Part shown: in pieces, positions 1 through 5,929 of the stretch | Layout of the letters: every line of letters starts with the position of its first letter | Numbering within the stretch: position 1 is the stretch's first letter | Assembly (NCBI RefSeq): GCF_031082345.1 | Contig: NZ_JAVHLH010000172.1 | Location: 1 to 6,222 of the forward strand | Reading direction: 5' to 3' | DNA: 6,222 nucleotides | Origin: Brevundimonas sp. | GTDB taxonomy: Bacteria > Pseudomonadota > Alphaproteobacteria > Caulobacterales > Caulobacteraceae | Notes under the pieces: generated by a model | Told to the model about the DNA's origin: nothing | The model's input: the letters and a program-made list of their open reading frames with translations, nothing else | The model's database searches: none | Made by a program: the position numbers and the translations under genes

Positions 1-465
1 CTCCATCGCCGTCTCCCCCGACAGAAAGCCGCCCAGCGAATAACCCCACAAGGCCACCCGGTCCGGGTCCATGCCCGGCTGCTGCGCCAGGAAGGCCGCC
101 CCGTCGGCCGCCGCGCCGCGCCAGAGGCGCAGGTCCCGGCTGGTCCGCCGCTCGCGGCCCGGCTCGGCGTCATAGTAGTTCGGGACCAGCACATGATAGC
201 CGCGCGACGCCAGCTGGATGGCATGCGGATCGAAGGTCGCCGCATCGGCGGCCAGCCCCCTCGCGCCGTGCAGCAGCACCACGCCGGCCCCGTTCGGCCG
301 CGCCGGGCGATAGATCAGCCCGCGCACCGTCGCCCGTCCGCTTGCGTAGCTGGCCTGCTCGCGCGCCGCCGCATGGGCGATATCGTCGGCGCAAGCCGCC
401 TCGACCGCCGACGCGACCGGCCAGGCCAGCCCGAGGACGACGGCGAGGACCGGCCCGATCCGCAT
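1..465 (-). CDS. Exported alpha/beta hydrolase (dienelactone hydrolase-like), 3' part missing
   Basis: The first 155 codons of this gene are present, and the reading frame is open to the left window edge. The start at 465 gives MRIGPVLAVVLGLAWPVASA, a typical signal peptide that could be cleaved after residue 20 or 23, so the enzyme probably acts in the periplasm or outside the cell. Cys25 is not in a proper lipobox because Glu stands at -3. A beta-strand ending in LLHGARG (residues 64-70) supplies the usual HG oxyanion element. GYSLGG (141-146) is the nucleophile elbow, with Ser143 as the predicted catalytic residue. The acid and histidine of the triad lie beyond the window. The start is 4 bases after the stop of the upstream cystathionine beta-synthase gene, so the two are almost certainly co-transcribed and perhaps translationally coupled. 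The substrate is unknown. The fold resembles dienelactone hydrolase and acetyl-xylan esterase-like proteins, but Ser replaces the Cys of classical dienelactone hydrolase. Confidence 0.85.
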   Translation of the reverse strand, partial: MRIGPVLAVVLGLAWPVASAVEAACADDIAHAAAREQASYASGRATVRGLIYRPARPNGAGVVLLHGARGLAADAATFDPHAIQLASRGYHVLVPNYYDAEPGRERRTSRDLRLWRGAAADGAAFLAQQPGMDPDRVALWGYSLGGFLSGETAME

Positions 466-469
466 CGCC

Positions 470-1873
470 CTACCGGTTCAGGCTCAGGTGGTTGATCAGG
501 TCGCTGCGCGTGATCAGGCCGACGAATTTCTCGCCGTCCAGCACGATGGCCACGCGGTCGCGGTCGAACAGCGGGATCAGCGCCTCCAGCGGCTCGCCCA
601 CCTGCACCGTATCCAGATCGCGGGTCATCACCGAGCCGACCGGCTTCTTGAACCGCGCCTCGCGGGTGATCTCGTCGGTGTGCATGACATGGACGATGTC
701 GCTCTCGTCGACGATCCCGATCAGCCGCCCGTCCTCGATCACCGGCAGCTGCGAGACGTCGGCCCCCTTCATCCGCTTGAAGGCGGTGTCCAGGGTGTCG
801 TCCGGCCCGATCACCACCACGTCGCCCTTCTCGTATTTTCGGGTGATCAGATCCGACAGGTCGCCGTGCAGTTCGCGCTCGCCCAGCCCCTGATCGGCCA
901 GCCACGCGTCATTGTAGACCTTCGACAGATATTTGGCCCCGGTGTCGCAGACGAAGGTCACCACCCGCTTCGGCTCGGTCTGCTCGCGGCACCAGCGCAG
1001 GGCCGCGGCGATCAGGGTGCCCGACGACGATCCCGCCAGCACGCCTTCTTTCAGCAGCAGCTCGCGCACCGTGGCGACCGCCTCGGCGTCAGGGATGGAA
1101 TAGGCCTTGTCGATCAGGTCCATATGGGCCGTGTCGGGCACGAAATTCTGGCCGATGCCCTCGACGGTGTAGCTGCCCTCTGGGCCGGGAACGCCTTCAT
1201 TGACGATGCCGGCCAGGGTCGAGCCGACCGGATCGGCGAGGATGATCTTCGCATCCGAACCGACGCTTTTCAGATACTGGGCGATACCGGTGATGGTCCC
1301 GCCCGAGCCGATGCCGGCGACGAAGGCGTCGACCCTGTGATCCATCTGCTCCCAGATCTCCGGACCCGTGGTCTGGAAATGGGCCAGGGAGTTGGCGTCA
1401 TTGGCGAACTGGTTGACGTAGAACCCGCCCGGGATCTGCTGCGCCAGCCGCTCGGCCATGTCGGTGTAATAGTCCGGATGGCCATGCGGCACGTCCGAAC
1501 GCGTCAGGCGAACATCAGCGCCCATCGCCCTGAGATGCTGAATCTTTTCCTTGGACATCTTGTCCGGGATGACCAGCAGCACCTTATAGCCCTTGGCCTG
1601 CCCCACCAGCGTCAGCGCCAGACCGGTGTTGCCGGCCGTCGCCTCGACGATGGTCCCGCCGGGCTTCAGGAACCCCTCCTTCTCGGCCGCCGCGATCATC
1701 GACAGGGCGATGCGATCCTTGATCGACCCGCCCGGGTTCTGCGACTCGAGCTTCAGGAACAGCCGGCACGGCCCGGCGTCCAGCTTCGTCACCTCCACCA
1801 TCGGCGTCTTCCCGATCAGCTCCAGCAAGGAGGCGGTGGGGCCGGTCAGGACGGGTGTGGCGGCGAGAGACAT
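470..1873 (-). CDS. cbs: Cystathionine beta-synthase-type PLP enzyme with C-terminal CBS-domain pair
   Basis: This 467-residue fold-type II PLP enzyme probably condenses serine and homocysteine to cystathionine in the cytoplasm. A cysteine synthase or H2S-producing activity is also possible. PGGSIKDR (47-54) contains the predicted PLP Schiff-base lysine, Lys52. TAGNTG (79-84) is the substrate loop, with Asn82. GIGSGGTITG (187-196) binds the PLP phosphate, and GSSSG (281-285) contacts the pyridine ring. VEGIGQNFVP (237-246) resembles the eukaryotic cystathionine beta-synthase sequence more than that of CysK. Residues about 345-397 and 410-463 form two CBS motifs (a Bateman module), which in this family can bind adenosyl ligands such as S-adenosylmethionine. 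The N-terminal haem-binding extension of animal enzymes is absent. The start at 1873 is supported by GGAG seven bases upstream. The hydrolase gene follows after 4 bases, and no cystathionine gamma-lyase gene is visible within the window. Confidence 0.9.
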   Translation of the reverse strand: MSLAATPVLTGPTASLLELIGKTPMVEVTKLDAGPCRLFLKLESQNPGGSIKDRIALSMIAAAEKEGFLKPGGTIVEATAGNTGLALTLVGQAKGYKVLLVIPDKMSKEKIQHLRAMGADVRLTRSDVPHGHPDYYTDMAERLAQQIPGGFYVNQFANDANSLAHFQTTGPEIWEQMDHRVDAFVAGIGSGGTITGIAQYLKSVGSDAKIILADPVGSTLAGIVNEGVPGPEGSYTVEGIGQNFVPDTAHMDLIDKAYSIPDAEAVATVRELLLKEGVLAGSSSGTLIAAALRWCREQTEPKRVVTFVCDTGAKYLSKVYNDAWLADQGLGERELHGDLSDLITRKYEKGDVVVIGPDDTLDTAFKRMKGADVSQLPVIEDGRLIGIVDESDIVHVMHTDEITREARFKKPVGSVMTRDLDTVQVGEPLEALIPLFDRDRVAIVLDGEKFVGLITRSDLINHLSLNR

Positions 1874-1880
1874 TCAAAAA

Positions 1881-1884
1881 CTCC
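1881..1884 (-). promoter_or_regulatory. Ribosome binding site of cbs
   Basis: The minus strand reads GGAG here, followed by an A/T-rich seven-base spacer and the ATG at 1873. This fixes the cbs start. The next in-frame ATG is at codon 25 and would cut into the conserved N-terminal part. Confidence 0.7.
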
Positions 1885-1976
1885 GTGGCGTGTGGCCGGG
1901 AAGCTGGCCGCGCGGGCGTCGCAGGTCAAGGCGAGGCCCCGGCCGGAACCAATCGCCCGCCCCCGCGATGGACCTG

Positions 1977-1985
1977 AAGGGAGGA
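1977..1985 (+). promoter_or_regulatory. Ribosome binding site of the DUF1622 gene
   Basis: AAGGGAGGA is a strong Shine-Dalgarno sequence. Its GGAGG core (1980-1984) ends seven bases before the ATG at 1992. It decides this start over the longer open frame, which extends far upstream through the antisense of cbs. Confidence 0.85.
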
Positions 1986-1991
1986 CAAATC

Positions 1992-2429
1992 ATGACCGGT
2001 TCCGGCCTGTCCCAGAACGGGGTTCTGATCGAGTGGGCCCGCTACGCGGCGACGGCCCTGGAGATGTTCGGCGTCGCCGTCATCCTGATCGCGGTCGTGG
2101 TCGCCGCCGTCGTCTACCTTCGAACCGGCGTGAGCACGCGCGACTGGTCGAAAGCTTATGGCGGCGCCCGCGCCAATCTCGGACGCGGCATACTGCTGGG
2201 CCTCGAGCTGCTGGTCGGCGCCGACATCATCGCCACCGTGACCGCGCCCCTGACCTTCGAGAGCATCGCCATGCTGGGCGGGATCGTCCTTATCCGCACC
2301 TTCCTCAGCTTCGCCCTGGAGACCGAGATCGAGGGCCGCTGGCCGTGGCGGCGACATACCCCCGAACGCAGCGCCCCGGATCAACCGGCGCAACGTCGAA
2401 ACAAGGGCCGCGCCGGCCCCCGCGACTGA
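1992..2429 (+). CDS. DUF1622 family small integral membrane protein
   Basis: This 145-residue inner-membrane protein matches my recollection of the DUF1622 family, whose function is not known. Three hydrophobic segments are visible: about 16-43, 64-87 and 89-109. The family-like core is LGRGILLGLELLVGADII (63-80), then FESIAMLGGIVLIRTFLSFALE (89-110, here quoted only as its ends and key residues: Glu90, Arg102, Glu110) and EIEGRWPW (112-119). Charged residues Glu24, Glu72, Asp78 and Arg102 lie within or at the edges of the hydrophobic segments, which suggests intramembrane ion pairs or a transport or sensing role rather than a mere anchor. The C-terminal 26 residues are a hydrophilic Arg/Pro/Gln-rich tail, probably cytosolic. 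There is no signal peptide. The gene stands divergent from cbs and 87 bases before rnr, and could be monocistronic or read through into rnr. The family assignment is fairly secure; the function is not inferable. Confidence 0.82.
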   Translation: MTGSGLSQNGVLIEWARYAATALEMFGVAVILIAVVVAAVVYLRTGVSTRDWSKAYGGARANLGRGILLGLELLVGADIIATVTAPLTFESIAMLGGIVLIRTFLSFALETEIEGRWPWRRHTPERSAPDQPAQRRNKGRAGPRD

Positions 2430-2516
2430 CCGCCCGCCACCCCGTTCCATCCACCTTCACCACACACCCCCGCGCGACGTGTCCTTTGGAGCGAACGCGC
2501 GTTATCTAGGAGTCCA
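2430..2516 (+). promoter_or_regulatory. Leader region of rnr with ribosome binding site and short palindrome
   Basis: The 87-base gap has no clear terminator hairpin after the DUF1622 gene. AGGAG (2508-2512) is the rnr ribosome binding site, with a rather short 4-base spacer to the ATG at 2517. Just upstream lies the perfect 10-bp palindrome AACGCGCGTT (2494-2503), preceded by TTGGAG (2486-2491), which could be a weak -35 element. No matching -10 at normal spacing is present, so an rnr promoter here is not established and read-through from the DUF1622 gene is possible. Confidence 0.5.
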
Positions 2517-4853
2517 ATGACCAAATCACCCAAACGCCCGCCTGCGGGCCTGCCTGACAAGGCGACCCTGCTCGCCTTCCTGCGCGAGGCCGGCTCGGCC
2601 GAGAAGACCGACATCGCCCGCCACTTCGGCCTCAAGGGCGGCGACCGCCGCGCCCTGCGCGAAATGATCCGCGAGCTCGAGGCCGCGGGCGAACTCGGCA
2701 AGCGCGGCCGCAAGGGCTTCTCCGAAGCCGGCGCCCTGCCTCCCGTCGGCGTCGCCGACGTGATCGAGCGCGACGTCGACGGCGAATTCTACGTCCGCCT
2801 GGTCGAGGCCTCGGCCGACGCGCCGCGGGCCATCCTCGTGCCCGACAACACCGGCAAGACCGGGGCGGCCCCGGGCCTCGGCGCCCGCGTCCTGGCCAAA
2901 TTCTCGCGCGGCGAGGACGGCTGGGAAGCCCGCGTCATCAAGGTGCTGGACACCGACACGAACCGCGTCCTCGGCGTCATCCGCAAGTCCAACAAGGAGG
3001 TCCGGGTCGAACCCGTCGACCGCCGCTCCAAGGACGTCCTGCTGGTCCCCCACGCCCAGGGCGTCGACCTGCGCGACGGCGACCTCGTACTGGCCGCCAT
3101 CGAAAAGGGCGAGCAGCGCTACGGCCCCAAGCGCGGCAAGATTCTCGAGACCATCGGCCGCGAGGACGATCCCCGCGCCGCCTCCCTGATCGCCATCGCC
3201 GCCCACAATGTGCCGATGGGCTTCTCCGACAAGGTGCTGCAGGAGGCCGAGGACCAGGCGCTGCCGACGCTGCAGGGCCGCGAGGACCTGCGCGACCTGC
3301 CGCTGATCACCATCGACCCCGCCGACGCCCGCGACCACGACGACGCCGTCTTCGCCCAGCGCGACGAGGATCCGAAGAACGCAGGCGGCTGGATCGTCTG
3401 GGTGGCCATCGCCGACGTCTCCGCCTACGTCCGCGCCGGCACGGCTCTCGACCGCGAGGCGCGCGAGAAGGGCAATTCCACCTACTTCCCCGACCGCGTC
3501 GAGCCGATGCTGCCCGAGGTCCTGTCCAACGGCCTGTGCAGCCTCAAGCACGGCCAGAACCGCGCCTGCCTCGCCGTCCGCATGGTCTTCGACAAGGACG
3601 GGCGCAAAACGGGACACAAGTTCCTGCGCGGCCTGATGCGGTCGCACGCCAGCCTCAGCTACGAACAGGCCCAGGCCGCCATCGACGGCCCGGAAAACGG
3701 CGGCGGGACCGATGACGTCACCGGCCCGATCATGGACCTGATCCTCTACCCGCTGTGGAACGCCTACCGGGCCATGCTCAAGGGCCGCACCAAACGCGCC
3801 CCGCTGGCCATCGAAAGTCCCGAACGCAAGGTGCTGATGGACCCCGGCGGCGGCATCGGGACCATCGAGCCGCGCAAGTCGCTGGAGGCCCATCGCCTGA
3901 TCGAGGAGATGATGATCCAGGCCAACGTCTGCGCCGCCGAGACCCTGGAGCAGAAGAAGACGCCCCTGCTGTACCGCGTCCACGACGCCCCCAGCCAGGA
4001 GAAGCTGTTCAACCTCGGCGACTTCCTGCAGACCATCGGCAAGCCGTGGAACAAGGGCGAGCCCGCCACCACGAAGCGGTTCAACAAACTGCTCGACGAG
4101 ACCCGCGACACCCCCCACGCCGAGGTCGTCAACGAGGTCGTCCTGCGCACCCAGATGCAGGCCATCTACAGCCCCGAGAACGTCGGCCATTTCGGCCTCA
4201 ACCTCGACCGCTACGCCCACTTCACCTCGCCGATCCGGCGCTACTCCGACCTGATCGTCCATCGCGGCCTGATCCGCGCCCTCGGCCTCGGCAAGGACGG
4301 CCTGACCGACCGCGAGATCGCCGAACTGCCGGCCATCGCCGAACAGGTGACCCTGACCGAGCGCCGCTCCATGGCCGCCGAGCGCGCCGCCATGGACCGC
4401 TACATGGCCTCCTTCCTGTCCGAACGGGTCGGCGCGACCTTCACCGGCCGCATCACCGGCGTGACGCGCTTCGGCCTGTTCATCCGCCTCGACGAGACCG
4501 GCGCCGACGGCCTCGTGCCCGTCTCCACCCTCGGCGGCGAGTATTTCCACCACGACGACCGCATCCACGCCCTCGTCGGCGAGCGCAGCGGCCAGCGATG
4601 GACCCTGGGCCGCACCGTCGAGGTCAAGCTGGTCGAGGCCACCCCGATCACCGGCGGCCTGGTCTTCGAAATGCTGTCCGACCCCGCCCCGCGCGATCCC
4701 AACGCCCCCGCCCCCCGCCTCGGCGTGCGCAGCCGCGGCGGCGGCGACGGCTTCCCCAAACGCGGCGGCGGCCGTCCGGGCGGGCCCAAGCCGCCCAAGG
4801 GCGGGCGACCCTCCGGCGGCCTCAAGGGGGTGCGCAAGGGCAAGCGGCGGTGA
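2517..4853 (+). CDS. rnr: Ribonuclease R (3'-5' exoribonuclease)
   Basis: This 778-residue cytoplasmic hydrolytic exoribonuclease degrades structured RNA, mRNA and defective rRNA or tRNA from the 3' end. It is close to the usual RNase R length (E. coli about 813). Domains in order are an N-terminal winged-helix region (about 14-70), two cold-shock/OB domains (about 75-230), the RNB catalytic domain (about 245-590), an S1 RNA-binding domain (about 636-718) and a basic tail (722-778). IDPADARDHDDAV (266-278) carries the metal-binding aspartates Asp267, Asp273, Asp275 and Asp276, matching E. coli Asp272, 278, 280 and 281. Tyr323 in NSTYFPDRVEPMLPE stacks on the RNA 3' end. HFTSPIRRYSDL (568-579) is the conserved RNB signature. 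The winged helix and tail separate it from RNase II. The tail is Gly/Pro/Lys/Arg-rich and low complexity, as in many RNase R proteins, and probably aids duplex RNA binding. The gene looks intact. Confidence 0.97.
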   Translation: MTKSPKRPPAGLPDKATLLAFLREAGSAEKTDIARHFGLKGGDRRALREMIRELEAAGELGKRGRKGFSEAGALPPVGVADVIERDVDGEFYVRLVEASADAPRAILVPDNTGKTGAAPGLGARVLAKFSRGEDGWEARVIKVLDTDTNRVLGVIRKSNKEVRVEPVDRRSKDVLLVPHAQGVDLRDGDLVLAAIEKGEQRYGPKRGKILETIGREDDPRAASLIAIAAHNVPMGFSDKVLQEAEDQALPTLQGREDLRDLPLITIDPADARDHDDAVFAQRDEDPKNAGGWIVWVAIADVSAYVRAGTALDREAREKGNSTYFPDRVEPMLPEVLSNGLCSLKHGQNRACLAVRMVFDKDGRKTGHKFLRGLMRSHASLSYEQAQAAIDGPENGGGTDDVTGPIMDLILYPLWNAYRAMLKGRTKRAPLAIESPERKVLMDPGGGIGTIEPRKSLEAHRLIEEMMIQANVCAAETLEQKKTPLLYRVHDAPSQEKLFNLGDFLQTIGKPWNKGEPATTKRFNKLLDETRDTPHAEVVNEVVLRTQMQAIYSPENVGHFGLNLDRYAHFTSPIRRYSDLIVHRGLIRALGLGKDGLTDREIAELPAIAEQVTLTERRSMAAERAAMDRYMASFLSERVGATFTGRITGVTRFGLFIRLDETGADGLVPVSTLGGEYFHHDDRIHALVGERSGQRWTLGRTVEVKLVEATPITGGLVFEMLSDPAPRDPNAPAPRLGVRSRGGGDGFPKRGGGRPGGPKPPKGGRPSGGLKGVRKGKRR

Positions 4854-4930
4854 GGGCCCTCTGTCAAAACTGACGGATTTCGCCCCGGCGCTCCTTTCGT
4901 CTAGCCTCGCTCGGCGAACGGGAGGACGCC
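4854..4930 (+). promoter_or_regulatory. Spacer upstream of the DUF4424 gene with ribosome binding site and possible promoter
   Basis: This 77-base gap holds a strong Shine-Dalgarno, GGAGG at 4921-4925, five bases before the ATG at 4931. CTGACG (4870-4875) resembles an alphaproteobacterial -35 box, and the sequence around 4900-4908 (TCTAGCCTC) partly resembles a Caulobacter-type -10, but the spacing is too long for a confident promoter. The palindrome GAGGGCCCTC (4852-4861) straddles the rnr stop codon and lacks a loop and a U-tract. GTCA-AAAC-TGAC (4863-4874) is a very short stem. Neither is a convincing intrinsic terminator, so transcription from rnr may continue. Confidence 0.4.
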
Positions 4931-5929
4931 ATGACACGCCTGACATCGACCCTTGCGGCCGCGGTCGCCTTCGCCCTGCTGGCGACCGGCCCCGCTCCCG
5001 CCAATGACAGCGTGGCCTCGATGGGCGCGGGCGGGCTGGTGCTGGAGAAGTCTGACGGCATCACCATGCTGTCCGAGGATCTCTACGTCTCCGCCCGGGA
5101 GGTCCGGGTCAAATACCGGTTCGTCAATCACACCGACGAGCCGATCGTCACCTTGGTCGCCTTTCCCATGCCCGACATCGAACCGGGCTATATGACCGAC
5201 GTCGGCGGGCGGCTGGAGGATCCGGCCCATATGGTGCCCTTCATCACCTGGGTCGAAGACCGGGCGGTATGGACCGAAGTGCAGCAGACGGCCGTGCTCA
5301 ACGGGGCCGACGTCACCGCCCGACTGACGGCGCTGGGTCTGCCGTTGGCCCCGCAGGCCCAGTCAACCTGGGATGCGCTGCGCGCCCTGTCCGAGCCCGA
5401 GGTTCGCGCCATGGAGCGTGACGGTCTGGTCGACGTCTCCGAAAACGACGCCGGGGGCGTGGAGTGGGCCATGCCCGCCTGGACCCTCCGCACCATCCAT
5501 TACTGGCAGCAGTATTTCCATCCCGGCGAGGAGGTCGAGATCGAACACCTCTACGCCCCCGCCATCGGCGGCACGGTGATGACCATGGTGGGCCGGTCCG
5601 ACGACGTCCCGGGCGCCATGGACGAGTATCAGGCCCGATACTGCATGGACGAAACCTTCGTCGGCGCGGCCCGTCGACGCGCCACGGCCGGCGAGTCCAT
5701 GGCCGAGACCTGGCTCGACTACGTCCTGACCACCGGCGCCAACTGGTCTGGCCCGATCCGCGACTTCCGCATGGTGGTCGACAAGGGGTCGCCCGACAAT
5801 CTGGTCAGCTTCTGCGCCGAGGGCGTACGCCGGATCAGTCCGACGCAATTCGAGGTTCGGCGCACCGACTACACGCCTAGCCGCGATCTCAACGTGCTAA
5901 TCCTCGAAGGTGTCCGCTCCTCCGAATGA
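4931..5929 (+). CDS. Exported DUF4424 family protein
   Basis: This 332-residue protein has a clear signal peptide: a short basic start, a hydrophobic core of about residues 6-19, and PAPA cleaved before Asn25. The mature protein begins NDSVASMGAGGL. That start, together with SEDLYVS (48-54), VAFPMPDIEPGY (76-87), the aromatic HYWQQYFHPGEEVEIEHLY block, and the late blocks GANWSGPIRDFRMVVDKG and NLVSFC, are the features I associate with DUF4424. This is a family of unknown function found in proteobacterial envelopes. The N-terminal part looks like a beta-sandwich. The only two cysteines, Cys238 (YCMDETF) and Cys295 (SFCAEGV), lie in the C-terminal half and could form a disulfide in the periplasm. 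There is no membrane segment after the signal peptide and no catalytic motif that I recognise. A strong Shine-Dalgarno supports the start. It lies 77 bases after rnr and its end overlaps the Nudix gene by 20 bases, so it is probably co-transcribed with the latter. Confidence 0.88.
   Translation: MTRLTSTLAAAVAFALLATGPAPANDSVASMGAGGLVLEKSDGITMLSEDLYVSAREVRVKYRFVNHTDEPIVTLVAFPMPDIEPGYMTDVGGRLEDPAHMVPFITWVEDRAVWTEVQQTAVLNGADVTARLTALGLPLAPQAQSTWDALRALSEPEVRAMERDGLVDVSENDAGGVEWAMPAWTLRTIHYWQQYFHPGEEVEIEHLYAPAIGGTVMTMVGRSDDVPGAMDEYQARYCMDETFVGAARRRATAGESMAETWLDYVLTTGANWSGPIRDFRMVVDKGSPDNLVSFCAEGVRRISPTQFEVRRTDYTPSRDLNVLILEGVRSSE

Larger units (their letters stand above)
1874..1991. promoter_or_regulatory. 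Divergent intergenic spacer between cbs and the DUF1622 gene
   Basis: These 118 bases separate two divergently transcribed genes and must hold promoters for both unless transcripts enter from elsewhere. On the minus strand, TTGACC (1929-1924) is a fair -35 match for the cbs promoter. The sequence at the expected -10 distance (CAGCTT, 1906-1901) is poor, so this promoter is only tentative. On the plus strand I see no convincing -35/-10 pair. The spacer also holds an 8-bp palindrome CCGGCCGG (1939-1946) and a direct repeat TGGCCG (1893-1898 and 1905-1910), both easily produced by chance at this GC content. I found no riboswitch-like structure. Confidence 0.45.

Noticed and set aside
1945..1970. 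GGAAC motif suggesting an EcfG general-stress promoter for the DUF1622 gene
   Set aside because: No CGTT-like -10 element occurs 16-18 bases downstream; the sequence there is CGATG within a C-rich run.
1874..1991. A SAM riboswitch in front of cbs
   Set aside because: The leader is short, and on the minus strand I could not recognise the SAM-II core or a pseudoknot arrangement.
488..2509. A 673-codon plus-strand open frame antisense to cbs and running through the DUF1622 gene
   Set aside because: It is low-information Arg/Asp/Gln/His-rich sequence with no domain, and it overlaps two genes that have good motifs and ribosome binding sites.
3755..4873. A 372-codon plus-strand frame within rnr
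   Set aside because: It is an Arg/Pro-rich out-of-frame shadow of rnr with no start signal or motif.
4852..4874. Possible intrinsic terminator after rnr
   Set aside because: GAGGGCCCTC has no loop, the adjacent GTCA/TGAC stem is only 4 bp, and no T-run follows.
2526..4946. An 806-codon open frame antisense to rnr, longer than rnr itself
   Set aside because: It mirrors the rnr codon bias: strong C in third position removes stop codons from an antisense frame. The translation is an Ala/Gly/Val/Asp-rich string without recognisable domains, and rnr on the plus strand shows all expected catalytic motifs.
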